Numbered from the stretch's first letter, positions 1-8,319 are shown. The stretch is 46,198 nucleotides of DNA from Deinococcus marmoris (GCF_001949125.1 NZ_MSTI01000151.1:1-46198); one strand, 5' to 3'. Notes: generated by a model from the letters alone, not told the origin. A program made the numbers and translations.

Positions 1-273
1 GTGGGTGAGTTCAGCGGTCTGCTTGAAGCTGTTCCCGCGCGTCACGTGCTCCACGATGCTCTCCACCCGCTCCCAGGGGAGTTTCACGTTCCACAGGGCA
101 GTGCCTTTGAGTTCACTAAATTCCCGGGTGCAGGTCGAGCAGCGGAGCAACCGGCGTGGCCCCGAGCGCGTGTTGTACCACTTGCGGTGACGAATATTCC
201 CGAGACCTGACTGTCCAGCGGCTGGACAGGCGGGGTTAAGGCAGCGGAAACTGTCGAGTGAGGGTGATTGCAT
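1..273 (-). CDS. Transposase, N-terminal part (zinc ribbon plus helix-turn-helix, IS1/ISNCY-like), runs off the left edge
   Basis: The minus frame opens at ATG 273-271 and stays open to position 1, so the C-terminus lies outside the window. The protein begins MQSPSLDSFRCLNPACP and continues with GNIRHRKWYNT, CSTCTREFSELKGTALWN and a helical stretch ending in ESIVEHVTRGNSFKQTAELTH. The CxxxxCP and CxxC pairs form a zinc ribbon, followed by a probable HTH; this layout matches the InsA-like front end of IS1-type and related transposases. An in-frame stop lies about 35 bases upstream, which supports this start. The catalytic part is not visible, so the family is uncertain, but the call as a transposase start is fairly secure. 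A perfect hairpin sits directly upstream of the start codon. Confidence 0.7.
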   Translation of the reverse strand, partial: MQSPSLDSFRCLNPACPAAGQSGLGNIRHRKWYNTRSGPRRLLRCSTCTREFSELKGTALWNVKLPWERVESIVEHVTRGNSFKQTAELTH

Positions 274-274
274 A

Positions 275-297
275 CGTCCGGGGATACGCCCCGGACG
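275..297 (-). promoter_or_regulatory. Perfect 9-bp hairpin abutting the transposase start codon
   Basis: Bases 275-283 (CGTCCGGGG) pair perfectly with 289-297 (CCCCGGACG) around the loop ATACG. The stem ends one base before the ATG at 273. A stem there would cover the ribosome-binding region of a read-through transcript, a protection known in several IS elements; its role here is inferred. Confidence 0.5.
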
Positions 298-349
298 CCC
301 CTCATGTCAGGCATGTCGGTTATGATTCCAGCCTTCTACTCGGGGCAGG

Positions 350-371
350 TAGAGGTACAGTAGAGGTACTT
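350..371. repeat. Two tandem 11-bp units
   Basis: TAGAGGTACAG is followed directly by TAGAGGTACTT (9 of 11 identical), upstream of the transposase gene. It could be binding sites near the IS end. No function can be assigned. The remaining 298-636 stretch shows no convincing gene. Confidence 0.4.
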
Positions 372-636
372 AGCATGGGAACACCACGCTCTCCTCAACC
401 CGCATCGTCGGGCCTCCTCCAGTCCCGAACTGGGCCTCTTGCCTACCTGGTCATGACAGCGTACGCGTCATTGTCGGGCGTCATCCGAGACAATGGAAAG
501 CGATGAATTCGGGGTGGGTAGCCCACAACTCTTCTGTCAGGCGCTGCCTTCATTATTCCTTGAGTGGAGCTTCAGCGGATGCTCAGCGGGGCAAGTTGTG
601 ACATGCCTGGAATCAGGTCCTGATTAGCCTGGATCC

Positions 637-912
637 ATGGGAAAAGTTCCAGTCCGCAAGTTCACCTACCTGGACTACGAAATAGAGATCATCAGGGAAC
701 GAAGAAATCTACCACCCATCTCGAAGTTCGAACCCCGGCTGGGCATCGAAGTCCGCTACGGCCTGAAGTTCGGCGGTCAGATGACGGATTGGAGCGAGTT
801 CGTCGAAGCCACGAATGATGAGGTGTCCGCGAACAGCCTGGTAGAGATAGGGCTGTGGCGGGCGCGGGAACTGAGGAAGAAAGCAGCGAGTGTCGTCTCA
901 CCCGCAGCCTGA
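637..912 (+). CDS. Small hypothetical protein (91 aa)
   Basis: The ATG at 637 opens a 91-residue frame rich in charged residues (MGKVPVRKFTYLDYEIEI at the start). There is no signal peptide, membrane segment or recognisable domain. The composition (alternating charged and hydrophobic residues, few Ser/Arg runs) looks more like a real protein than a shadow frame. No strong Shine-Dalgarno is seen. A perfect inverted repeat AATCAG-GTC-CTGATT (611-625) lies just upstream and could be an operator. I do not recognise the family; moderate doubt remains that it is expressed. Confidence 0.45.
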   Translation: MGKVPVRKFTYLDYEIEIIRERRNLPPISKFEPRLGIEVRYGLKFGGQMTDWSEFVEATNDEVSANSLVEIGLWRARELRKKAASVVSPAA

Positions 913-1119
913 GCAACCCGTCCTGGCCCACCGAATCATTGGCTTGCCCAAGCCGGGCAGTTGCCGAAGCCCTGACAGCGCAGGCCCAGCCCGTGCAGGC
1001 ACATCGGTCCGCGCACCTTCGGACGGGTCTGTAGTGGCGGTGGACCAGGCCAGTTACGCCCGAATCTGCTGACAGCGGCGGCGGTGCTTTGAAGCTTCCT
1101 TCGGCACCGCTGCCACACC

Positions 1120-1206
1120 GAGCCAAAGAAAAAGCCCCACGCATTGTGGGGCGGTATTCCTGCCATCACGCGGGCAGGTCCTGCTGTTGGCAGCAAGTTA
1201 GCCCGC
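1120..1206 (-). ncRNA. Candidate structured small RNA ending in a Rho-independent terminator
   Basis: Read on the minus strand, GCGGGC pairs with GCCCGC and encloses a second perfect stem UGCUG-CCAA-CAGCA. About 17 bases of linker follow, then the terminator hairpin and U-run. No protein gene on the minus strand feeds this terminator: the next gene up, azlC, is on the plus strand. A short independent transcript is therefore the simplest reading. No known RNA family (tRNA, 4.5S, 6S, tmRNA) is recognised, and the 5' end and promoter are not located. Confidence 0.35.
1129..1152 (-). terminator. Rho-independent terminator, minus strand
   Basis: On the minus strand GCCCCAC-AATGC-GTGGGGC forms a perfect 7-bp stem with a 5-base loop and is followed by TTTTTCTTT. 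The plus strand has no T-run after the stem, so it acts in one direction only. Confidence 0.75.
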
Positions 1207-1538
1207 CCGGTGTCACAGAAGCATGACGTTCGTTCCCCGCATGAAGAATTGTTTTATGTGCTGCCCAGACATTGAAAATGCCCCGGAGGACGGCAGTTCA
1301 GTCGGCTCTTTCTCGGAACGCCAGCAAGACTGGGCCACCCTCAGCGTCCGAAGCGCGCTGGCCTCCGTTTTCTTCGGCCACACGCCGAAATCCGTCCAAC
1401 ACGCTGCGGTCAGAATCTACCTCCACACCTGACTCGTCCTCTGACCTGCACACCGCGACTGCTTTGCAGTGTGACATGGCAACGAGCAAAGGTGGATGCT
1501 TGTCCTCGCCTGCCCGTCGGATGCGGCATCCTGCGGGC

Positions 1539-2243
1539 ATGACCGATCCCTCCATGCCCTCGCCAGGGGGGGCCAGTTCCTTCTGGAAAGGCCTGCGCGC
1601 CTTCTTGCCGCTGGTTCCGGGCGTCATGCCCTTCGGCATGGTCGCGGGAATCGCGGCGGTGCAGGCCGGATTCACGCCCCTTCAGTCCATGGCTTTTTCG
1701 CTGATCGGCTACGCGGGATCGGCGCAACTGGTCGCTTCACAGATGTTCGGCCAAACGCCTGTCCTCTTGATCGTCCTGGCCACCCTGATCGTGAACCTCC
1801 GCTTCGCCATGTACTCGGCCTCAATGTTGCCTCTCTTTGACGGTGTGCCGCTTGCACGCCGCTGGCTCCTCGCCTACGGCCTGACCGATCAGAGCTACGC
1901 GGTGACGATGGGGCGGCCCACTGCAGAGCCTGACCCGGTGGCGTACTACACGGGAGCAACCGCGCTGATGTGGCTCACCTGGCAGGTTGGGACGTCTGTC
2001 GGCGCGCTGCTCGGCGCGAAGATTCCCGCCAGTTGGCCGCTGGAGTTTGCCGTGCCGCTGAGTTTTATCGCGCTGCTCATTCCGGTGCTGAGAAGCAGAC
2101 CACAGGTGCTTGCGGCAGGAATCTCCGCTGTGGTTGCGGTGGCCGCCCACAGCTTGCCGTTCCGCCTGAATCTGATTCTCGGGGCGGTGTGCGGCATTGC
2201 TGCGGGCCTGCTCGCCCAACGTTGGATGGGGCGGCAGCGATGA
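1539..2243 (+). CDS. azlC: AzlC-family branched-chain amino-acid exporter, large subunit
   Basis: The product is a 234-residue integral membrane protein, the usual length for AzlC, the larger half of the AzlCD branched-chain amino-acid export pair in the cytoplasmic membrane. It shows the family pattern near the N-terminus (PLVPGVMPFGMVAGIAA, then GYAGSAQLVA) and a conserved stretch VNLRFAMYSASMLP in the middle, with about six further hydrophobic segments. The frame stays open back to 1272, but the upstream part is Ser/Pro/Arg-rich and unlike the family, so I start at ATG 1539 (1554 is an alternative). The stop overlaps the ATG of azlD by four bases, so the two are translationally coupled. 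Confidence 0.88.
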   Translation: MTDPSMPSPGGASSFWKGLRAFLPLVPGVMPFGMVAGIAAVQAGFTPLQSMAFSLIGYAGSAQLVASQMFGQTPVLLIVLATLIVNLRFAMYSASMLPLFDGVPLARRWLLAYGLTDQSYAVTMGRPTAEPDPVAYYTGATALMWLTWQVGTSVGALLGAKIPASWPLEFAVPLSFIALLIPVLRSRPQVLAAGISAVVAVAAHSLPFRLNLILGAVCGIAAGLLAQRWMGRQR

Positions 2244-2545
2244 ACACCTGGTTGTTGATCCTCGGCGTCGGTGTCGGCAGCGTTATGCTGCGCGCGTCGT
2301 TTCTGGTGTTGCTGCGTGACCGCAAGCTGCCAGAGAGTCTCACGCTGTCTCTGGGGCTGGTGCCTGCGGCGGTACTGGCGGCCCTGATCGCGCCGGAACT
2401 GCTGTATGCCAGGGGAACAGGTGTCTTCGATCCTTTCAGTCCACGTCTGGCGGCGGGTCTGCTGGCCGCAGCGGTGGCCTGGAAAACCCGGAATCTCCTG
2501 TTGACGCTGATCGTGGGCCTGGGTCTGCTCGTGGTCATGGGCTGA
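2240..2545 (+). CDS. azlD: AzlD-family branched-chain amino-acid exporter, small subunit
   Basis: The product is a 101-residue membrane protein with about four hydrophobic segments (MNTWLLILGVGVGSVMLRAS at the start, LLLTLIVGLGLLVVMG at the end). It has the family's short length, and its conserved LPESLTLSLGLVPAAVLAAL region follows the RDRK loop. It partners AzlC to export branched-chain amino acids or analogues. The ATG overlaps the azlC stop (ATGA), confirming a two-gene operon. No clear terminator follows; the next plus-strand gene is about 1 kb away. Confidence 0.85.
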   Translation: MNTWLLILGVGVGSVMLRASFLVLLRDRKLPESLTLSLGLVPAAVLAALIAPELLYARGTGVFDPFSPRLAAGLLAAAVAWKTRNLLLTLIVGLGLLVVMG

Positions 2546-2660
2546 CCCGCCCGCCTGGGGTTTTCGGTGGCCGGCCATGACGCGGTCAGGATTCGGCTGT
2601 ACACCTTGATCTCGCCCTGCATGTCTCCCCATATGGAAGGACACCTGTCCGCTGGAGCGT

Positions 2661-3071
2661 TTACCAGCGTCTGCGGTACAGCAGTCGGCCAGCCACACCC
2701 GGGTCTACCAGGGAACACACGCTCACCTTGCCGCTCTCCAGCGCGTTGTGGCGGCTCATGGGCGTCACCGACTTGACGATCATGCGCCACATACCGTTGA
2801 ACAGCGCCTCACCGACGTAGCCTTCCGGCGAGGCGCGCTGATTTGCGCCGCCGGGCGAGGTGTTCGGGGCCGCGTCGGTTCCCAGCTTCAGAATGCTGCC
2901 GGCCAGGCTGCTGGGAATCCCCAGTGTTTCGGGGGCCGGGAGCGGCAGATGTATGTGCCGCATCACGGCGACGGCTTTGGCTGGAGCAGGTTACCCGTCG
3001 TCCCCCAGCGAACAGCTCTGGGCGGCGGTTGCGGGAGTGAGGACGAGGGCGAGGAGTAGAAACAAGGCAAC
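2661..3071 (-). pseudogene. Decayed gene for a small secreted protein (in-frame TAA after the signal peptide)
   Basis: On the minus strand a signal-peptide-like segment (FLLLALVLTPATAA, then QS) is followed about ten residues later by an in-frame TAA (2993-2991). The same frame then continues with PAPAKAVAVMRHIHL and, further on, GYVGEALFNGMWRMIVKSV, ending at 2661. The frame has no ATG; only TTG codons are available at the front. A secretion signal joined in frame to a protein-like body suggests a once-functional exported protein of about 135 residues. TAA is not a recoding signal I would expect, so loss of function is the likelier reading. The family is not recognised. Confidence 0.45.
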
Positions 3072-3438
3072 GGGTCTGCCGTCCAGGGGATAAAAGCCTC
3101 CCTGACGGCTTCTGCTCTAATTTTTCAATTTTATCAACAGTGTCCAGAACAGTGTTTTCCTCGAAATCTCGTTGTGGGGCCTGGAGAGAATATGGCCCAC
3201 TACGGGGTGGGCGGAGGTACCTGGCCCAGGTGATCGACACTGCTGGGGCCGGGGGAATGCGCGGATACCAGAGGACTTGCCCATGTGGTCTGGCAAACCA
3301 GCACCAGGATCCCGAACTGACGGAATGCGGGTCGGGCTGCCACGCACTCAAGCTCCGCATACGCAAGCGTGTAGAGGCAGTCGAGGACAGGATTCCCCGG
3401 CGATTCCGGCTCGGCGTGCGCGACAAGCTACAACGGCA

Positions 3439-3520
3439 TGATCGGATACGATCACATATATGGTTGCTTCTGATCGAATCAGGTGCTAAAGTTTTCTCAA
3501 CCGATCAGTTCGATTACTCA
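3439..3520 (+). promoter_or_regulatory. Promoter with three TGATCG-type operator sites for the galactosamine operon
   Basis: A sigma-A-like promoter is visible: TTGCTT (3464-3469), a 17-base spacer, then TAAAGT (3487-3492). The spacer contains TGATCGAATCA (3471-3481). Upstream lies the perfect palindrome TGATCG-GATA-CGATCA (3439-3454), and downstream CCGATCAGTTCGATTAC (3501-3517) repeats the theme. Three related sites placed around a promoter just ahead of a DeoR-family gene suggest autoregulation by that protein. The repeats are seen; the protein-DNA pairing is inferred. Confidence 0.5.
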
Positions 3521-3565
3521 AATCCTCCCTCTTTGAATGGCCTTCTCTCTGGCCAGGGGTACCCC

Positions 3566-4342
3566 ATGCAGTCAGACCGCATCAACAAGATCCAGCACCA
3601 CCTCTACAGCGCGGGCTTTGCCAACGTGCAGGAACTGGCCGAGGCGACGGGTGCCTCCATCGTGACCATCCGGCGCGATCTTCAGCGGCTGGAGGAAAAC
3701 GGCATCGTCACGCGCACCCACGGCGGCGCGCGGCTGGCCGAGGCAGCGGGGCCGGAAATGGCCTTCCAGTCGCGCGTACAGGAAAATCTGGAAGCCAAGA
3801 GGGCCATCGGCGAGGTGGCCTACGGACTGCTCCAGCCGCACACCACCGTCTTTCTGGATGCCGGCACCACCGTGCTGCAACTGGCGCGGCGGCTGCGGGT
3901 CGAGCCAATTCCGCTGACCATCTTCACCAACGGGCTGGCCGTCGCGCAGGACCTCGTGAACGTGGATGGCCTGAGCGTCAACCTGCTGGGCGGCCAACTG
4001 CGCAACGAGAACCTGAGCATGGTCGGCCCCTACGCCGAGCGGCTGCTGGGCGAGTTCTGGTTCGATCAACTGTACCTGGGCACCAGCGCCGTGCGCGGCG
4101 ACGCCCAGATGTACACCCTGAATCCCGCCGAGGCCAGCCTGAACCGGGCCATGATCGCCCGCACCTCGCAGACCATCCTGCTGGCCGATGCCAGCAAGTT
4201 CGAAAGCAGCGCGCCCTACGCGGTGGCCCCCATTTCCGACATCCAGACCGTGATCACCGACAGCGGGCTGGACGCGGCCTGGAAGGCCCGTCTGGCCAAA
4301 CTCAAGATCGACACCACCCTCGTTTCCCTTGGGAGAAAATGA
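3566..4342 (+). CDS. DeoR/AgaR-family transcriptional repressor
   Basis: The product has 258 residues, typical for the family. The N-terminal HTH spans residues 1-60 (IVTIRRDLQRLEENGIVTRTHGGA is the hallmark recognition helix and wing; only its core is quoted here: RRDLQRLEENG). The C-terminal DeoR sensor domain carries the phosphosugar-binding pattern DAGTTV (near residue 94) and later FTNGLAVAQDL and LLGGQLR. Such proteins repress sugar operons until a sugar phosphate binds. The frame extends upstream to 3140, but family length and the domain boundary place the start at ATG 3566. The stop overlaps the start of the first GH114 gene (ATGA), so the regulator heads the operon it probably controls. 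The likely inducer is a galactosamine- or tagatose-phosphate, inferred from neighbours. Confidence 0.9.
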   Translation: MQSDRINKIQHHLYSAGFANVQELAEATGASIVTIRRDLQRLEENGIVTRTHGGARLAEAAGPEMAFQSRVQENLEAKRAIGEVAYGLLQPHTTVFLDAGTTVLQLARRLRVEPIPLTIFTNGLAVAQDLVNVDGLSVNLLGGQLRNENLSMVGPYAERLLGEFWFDQLYLGTSAVRGDAQMYTLNPAEASLNRAMIARTSQTILLADASKFESSAPYAVAPISDIQTVITDSGLDAAWKARLAKLKIDTTLVSLGRK

Positions 4343-5832
4343 TGAAAAATACAGTGAAATCCGCCGCCAAACGCACTGCCATGACCCTGGCCCTCACCCT
4401 CCTGACCGTCGGGCTGGCCCAGAGCGCCAGCAAGGGCGGCGTGCCCGAAACCAGCGTGGCGCAGGCGGTCAAGCGCACCATCACGCTGGGCGGTGACCTG
4501 AAGCAGTGGGACGGCCTGCCGCAGTACAAGGTAATCCTCAGCAACGGCGTGCCCAGCGTGCCCGTCAGCAACAGCGGCTATTACAGCGTGGCCTACGACG
4601 ACCAGAACCTGTACGTGCTGGGCGTCTTCGATCAGCCCAAGGACACCGTGAAAGCCGTGCTGAAGACCGATGCGGGCGAGTGGTGGAACGACGACGTGAT
4701 GGAGCTGTTCATCCGCACGCAGCCCTTCGTGAGCGCGCCGCAGGAGGCCCACTTTTCCATCAACCCGGCAGGCACGCGTTTCAAGGCTTACAACGCCACC
4801 ACCGACTACAAGAGCGTGGGCCGCATCGAGGACAAGCGCTGGGTGCTGGAGCTGGCGATTCCGCTGAACACCGCCATTCTGCCTGCCGCGAAAGCCGGGG
4901 ATATCTGGGCGCTGAAGGTGGGCCGCGAACACCAGAAGGCCGCCGAGTACCCGATCTGGCCAGTGGGCGGCGATTTCAACTCGCCCAACAATTACGGCTA
5001 TCTGGCCTTTACCGAGAAGCCCGCCGAACCCAGCGCCCTGGCCACCGCCGTGACCGAGAAGCTGGGCAAGTCCCCGGCGGGAACGCCGCTGGAAAGTCGC
5101 GTGTCGGACATCGGCTCGTATGGGGTGTATTACGGCAAGAAGGCCGCCGACGTGCAGAAGCTGCTGAACTATGACCTCGCCATCGTGCAGCCCGGCACCG
5201 TGACTGCCGCACAACTCAAGATGCTGCACGACAACGGCACCCGCGTCGTCGCGTACATGACCATCGGCGAACTGGACCGCAACAGCGCCGCCGCGCCCAC
5301 GGTGGACCCGAGCTGGATTCTGGGCGAGAACAAGAATTGGGGGTCCAAATTCATCGACGCCTCGCAGCCCGGCTGGCAGAAGATCGTGGCGGATCAGGCC
5401 GCAAGCCTGAAGAAGCAGGGCTTCGACGGTTTCTTCCTGGACACGCTGGACACCGCCGACGTGTACCCCAAAGTCGCGCCGGGCCTGGTCAAGATCGTGC
5501 AGGACCTGCGCGCCGCCTATCCCGACGCGGTGATCGTGCAGAACCGGGGATTTGCGCTGCTCAACCAGACTGCGCCCAGCATCGACGCGGTGATGTTCGA
5601 GAACTTTTCGAGCATGTACAGCTTCGACAAGAAGACCTACGGCAGCGTCAACGGCGATCCCAGCTTCGTGGAGTCGCTGTCCAAGCGCGGTCTGAAGGTG
5701 CTGACGATGGATTACGCCCTGCCCAACCAGCAGGACCTGATCACCCGTGATTACCAGCGCGCCAAGTCGTTCGGCTTCGTGCCTTACGTGTCCACCATCG
5801 GACTGGATCAGATCTACGAGGCCAACCCTTGA
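4339..5832 (+). CDS. Secreted CBM9-like plus GH114 endo-alpha-1,4-polygalactosaminidase
   Basis: The product has 497 residues. A Sec signal peptide (residues 1-30, MTLALTLLTVGLAQS core) is followed by a CBM9-like beta-sandwich (about 42-232; landmarks YSVAYDDQNLYVLGVFD, WWNDDVMELFI and FSINPAGTRF) and a C-terminal GH114 TIM-barrel domain (about 257-497). Barrel landmarks are YDLAIVQPGTVTAAQL, VVAYMTIGELDR, GFDGFFLDTLDT and VIVQNRGFALL; the acidic residues at the strand ends are the probable catalytic ones. GH114 enzymes cleave alpha-1,4-linked galactosamine polymers. The CBM would hold the polymer at the cell surface or outside. The start overlaps the regulator stop; two ATGs (4339, 4342) are possible. 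The substrate is predicted from the family alone. Confidence 0.85.
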   Translation: MMKNTVKSAAKRTAMTLALTLLTVGLAQSASKGGVPETSVAQAVKRTITLGGDLKQWDGLPQYKVILSNGVPSVPVSNSGYYSVAYDDQNLYVLGVFDQPKDTVKAVLKTDAGEWWNDDVMELFIRTQPFVSAPQEAHFSINPAGTRFKAYNATTDYKSVGRIEDKRWVLELAIPLNTAILPAAKAGDIWALKVGREHQKAAEYPIWPVGGDFNSPNNYGYLAFTEKPAEPSALATAVTEKLGKSPAGTPLESRVSDIGSYGVYYGKKAADVQKLLNYDLAIVQPGTVTAAQLKMLHDNGTRVVAYMTIGELDRNSAAAPTVDPSWILGENKNWGSKFIDASQPGWQKIVADQAASLKKQGFDGFFLDTLDTADVYPKVAPGLVKIVQDLRAAYPDAVIVQNRGFALLNQTAPSIDAVMFENFSSMYSFDKKTYGSVNGDPSFVESLSKRGLKVLTMDYALPNQQDLITRDYQRAKSFGFVPYVSTIGLDQIYEANP

Positions 5833-8309
5833 GGCGGGCCAGGATCAGCCATCAACTCCTGATCGTCACCGCGCTGATCAGTCTGGCGTCGTGCTCCTCA
5901 GGTCCGTCGTCACCTGTGGTACAGGGCCGAAGCGGGGCGGCGACGGTGTCCGCACAGGCCGTCAGCAAGGCCCCCTCACGCCTGCGTTACGGCGACGGCA
6001 CCTCCAAAGTCGCCAGCTTCGCCACCTACTACCGCGTGCCCGACAACACCACGCTGACCGCACTGGGCCAGAAGGACTTCAACATCGTCCAGCCGGATAT
6101 CACCGCAGACCAGCTCAGTGCCATCCAGAACATCAGTTACGGCGCGGTATACCTGGCGATTGGCGAGCTGGGCAACAACAACACCTACTACGAGAACGGC
6201 GTGGCCAGGACTGGCCAGACCATCTACGACGCCCACAAAAACGACAGCCCCAAGTGGTTTCTGGGCGTCAACGGCAACTTCGGCGCGTACATCCTGAACC
6301 TGACCAACCCTGCCGTGCGCGCTTTCGTGGCGCAGCAGGCCGACGCGCTGCTGGACCGGGGCTTCGACGGCCTGTTTCTGGACACTGCCGACGACGCCGA
6401 GTTCTTCAGCAATGCGGATATTGCCGGGAGCACGTCGCAGGTCTACGTGGAGGGCGCCGTCTCGCTGGACGCGGGCCGCCCGGACTACCCCACCATGCGC
6501 CGGGCCTACATCGACACCATCAAGGCGCTGCGCGGCGTGGCTGGAAACGCCCTGCTGGTGCAGAACGGCGGCTTTGACCTGCTGTTGGACCGCCAGAACG
6601 CGGGCGACGGCACGCAGGGCTACATAGATGCGTTAATGCACGAGGTGGCAATCACCAAATCCAACAAGCCGCTCCCGGTCGGTGGCGTTGCAGCCGACGA
6701 CGCGGTCTGGCCCTTCCAGCCACAGAACTACGAAACCTGGGAGAAGTTCTACGAACGGAATCAAGCTGCAAATCCCAAACAAACCGACGCTGACCGGGCT
6801 TTCCGTGCCAACCGGGATGCCGTAGCACTGGAATACTTCAAGTATGGCGACGGCGTGGTCTTCCAGCAGGACTTCGGCCACCCGGAGAATTACGCAGTGC
6901 AGTGCGCGTCGTACAACTTTGCCCGCGATCTGCGCGCCACGCAACACAAGGACGGCTGGATTGCGGCCTACTCGGACGCGGCCTTCAACCGGGTCTACGA
7001 CTATGCCGACAGCACGCCGCAGATCAGGGCCATTCCTGGCTGCGAAACCTACGACAAGGTGACAGCCCCGGATTTCACCACCACCTTCTCGCCGCCCTCG
7101 CTGAATACCGGCGTGGGCCGCAGCGCCACCGCCACGCTGAACCTTGCTGCCGTCAGCGGATACTCGGGCAAGGTCAACCTGAGCCTCGGCAACCTGCCTG
7201 CCGGAATCACCGCCACGCTGAGTCAGACGCGCGTGACGCCCGGTCCGCAGACCCAGGTGACGCTGACGCTGAATGTCGCGGCCTCGGCGGCGGCCAGCAC
7301 GTACATCATCCCGGTTCGGGCGCAGAGCCAGGGCGAGAGCATGCGTTATGACCTGCGCCTGAAGACCTGGAAGACCACAGGTGACAGCGTGTTCGTCGCG
7401 CAGGCCGGGCTGGGCAAGGTGCTGGCCTTCGATTCCAGCGCGTCATTGACGTCCAACACCGCCCCGGCGCGCAGTCTGCCCACCGCCAGCGTGCAGCAGG
7501 CGTGGAACGTGGCGCTGGACTCGGCGGGCAACCAGTACGTCGTAGACAACGTGGCGGCGGGCAAGGTGACCCGCTTCCCATCGTTCAGCCTGAACAGCGG
7601 CGCGGGCGTCTCACAGATCCGCAACCTGAGCTATCCCACCGGTCTGGCTGTAGACGCGCAAAGTCACCTGTGGGTGGTGCAGAGCGGCAGCACGCCGGGC
7701 GGCGCAGCAGTCACGACGCCGCATGTCGGGCGCTACGACAACGGCTCGACCACCGAGAGCCTGGGCTTTAACGTGGACCGCGCCCTGGGCCTGGGCTTTC
7801 CGCAGATGCTGGCCCTGGACGGCAACACGCTGTGGCTGAACACCAACTTCGGCCTGATCCTGAAATACAACGTGACAGGTACGCCCGTTCTGAGCGGCGT
7901 GTACACCTTCCCTGGCACGCTCGACGATCTGGGCGGCGGCACCCTGACCGTGCAAAACGGAACGCTGTGGATCAGTGGCAAGAATGCGGGCGTCAGCAGC
8001 GTGATGGCCGTCAACATCGCCGCGCTTCCCGCCGCCAACGGCCCCTACTCGGTCAACGGGGATGCCGCCGTGACTAGGACCATCACCGCCGGCCTGTATG
8101 ACCCGGCGGGGCTGGCCTTCGACAGCGCGGGCAACCTGTGGGTGGTCAATAAGACTGGCGCAGCGGGCGTGGCCGGGACCAATCCGAATGACCCCGGCTC
8201 GCTGATTCGTTTTTCCGCCGCCTCTCTTGCCACCAGCACGCCTGCTCCCAGCCTGAACATCGGCCTGGGCAGCCGCTACCCCGTCGGTCTGGCCGTCGGT
8301 AAGCCTTAA
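5829..8309 (+). CDS. GH114-family lipoprotein with Ig-like domain and beta-propeller
   Basis: The product has 826 residues. The lipoprotein signal ends in LISLASC, so the mature protein is probably anchored in the membrane. Residues about 55-420 form a second GH114 barrel (FNIVQPDITADQL, AVYLAIGELGNNN, GFDGLFLDTADDAEFF, LLVQNGGFDLLL). It is followed by an Ig/NEW3-like beta-sandwich (about 435-520, VNLSLGNLPAGITATLS) and a C-terminal NHL-type propeller (about 530-826) with repeats such as WNVALDSAGNQYVVD, GLAVDAQSHLWVV and GLAFDSAGNLWVV. The TTG start overlaps the previous stop (TTGA). The two GH114 proteins share the barrel but differ in every other domain, suggesting one released or polymer-bound enzyme and one tethered at the surface near the importer. 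Confidence 0.82.
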   Translation: MRRARISHQLLIVTALISLASCSSGPSSPVVQGRSGAATVSAQAVSKAPSRLRYGDGTSKVASFATYYRVPDNTTLTALGQKDFNIVQPDITADQLSAIQNISYGAVYLAIGELGNNNTYYENGVARTGQTIYDAHKNDSPKWFLGVNGNFGAYILNLTNPAVRAFVAQQADALLDRGFDGLFLDTADDAEFFSNADIAGSTSQVYVEGAVSLDAGRPDYPTMRRAYIDTIKALRGVAGNALLVQNGGFDLLLDRQNAGDGTQGYIDALMHEVAITKSNKPLPVGGVAADDAVWPFQPQNYETWEKFYERNQAANPKQTDADRAFRANRDAVALEYFKYGDGVVFQQDFGHPENYAVQCASYNFARDLRATQHKDGWIAAYSDAAFNRVYDYADSTPQIRAIPGCETYDKVTAPDFTTTFSPPSLNTGVGRSATATLNLAAVSGYSGKVNLSLGNLPAGITATLSQTRVTPGPQTQVTLTLNVAASAAASTYIIPVRAQSQGESMRYDLRLKTWKTTGDSVFVAQAGLGKVLAFDSSASLTSNTAPARSLPTASVQQAWNVALDSAGNQYVVDNVAAGKVTRFPSFSLNSGAGVSQIRNLSYPTGLAVDAQSHLWVVQSGSTPGGAAVTTPHVGRYDNGSTTESLGFNVDRALGLGFPQMLALDGNTLWLNTNFGLILKYNVTGTPVLSGVYTFPGTLDDLGGGTLTVQNGTLWISGKNAGVSSVMAVNIAALPAANGPYSVNGDAAVTRTITAGLYDPAGLAFDSAGNLWVVNKTGAAGVAGTNPNDPGSLIRFSAASLATSTPAPSLNIGLGSRYPVGLAVGKP

Positions 8310-8319
8310 GGAGCCAAGC

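Larger units (their letters stand above)
913..1538. other. Gene-poor stretch with RNA-like structures
   Basis: No convincing protein gene is present. The stretch contains a long inverted repeat (GCGGTGC 1081-1087 with GCACCGC 1104-1110, extendable to about 11 bp with one mismatch), a minus-strand terminator (1129-1152) and a second nested stem (about 1161-1206). The long reading frame entering azlC from 1272 is judged to be a non-coding extension. Confidence 0.4.
2546..3565. other. About 1 kb between azlD and the deoR-type gene
   Basis: The first half holds a decayed minus-strand gene for a secreted protein (2661-3071). From about 3130 to 3430 several frames are open, but none has convincing protein character or a start signal. 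The last 130 bases are AT-richer and hold the promoter and operator-like repeats of the galactosamine operon. Confidence 0.5.

Noticed and set aside
258..506. 82-residue plus-strand frame over the left IS region
   Set aside because: It crosses the hairpin and the transposase start on the other strand, has no ribosome site and no protein-like pattern.
1272..1538. 89-codon upstream extension of azlC
   Set aside because: The extension is Ser/Arg/Pro-rich and unlike the exporter family. Family length fits a start at 1539.
3140..3565. 142-codon upstream extension of the DeoR-type regulator
   Set aside because: It runs through the promoter and operator sites and has no protein-like pattern; the HTH begins right after ATG 3566.
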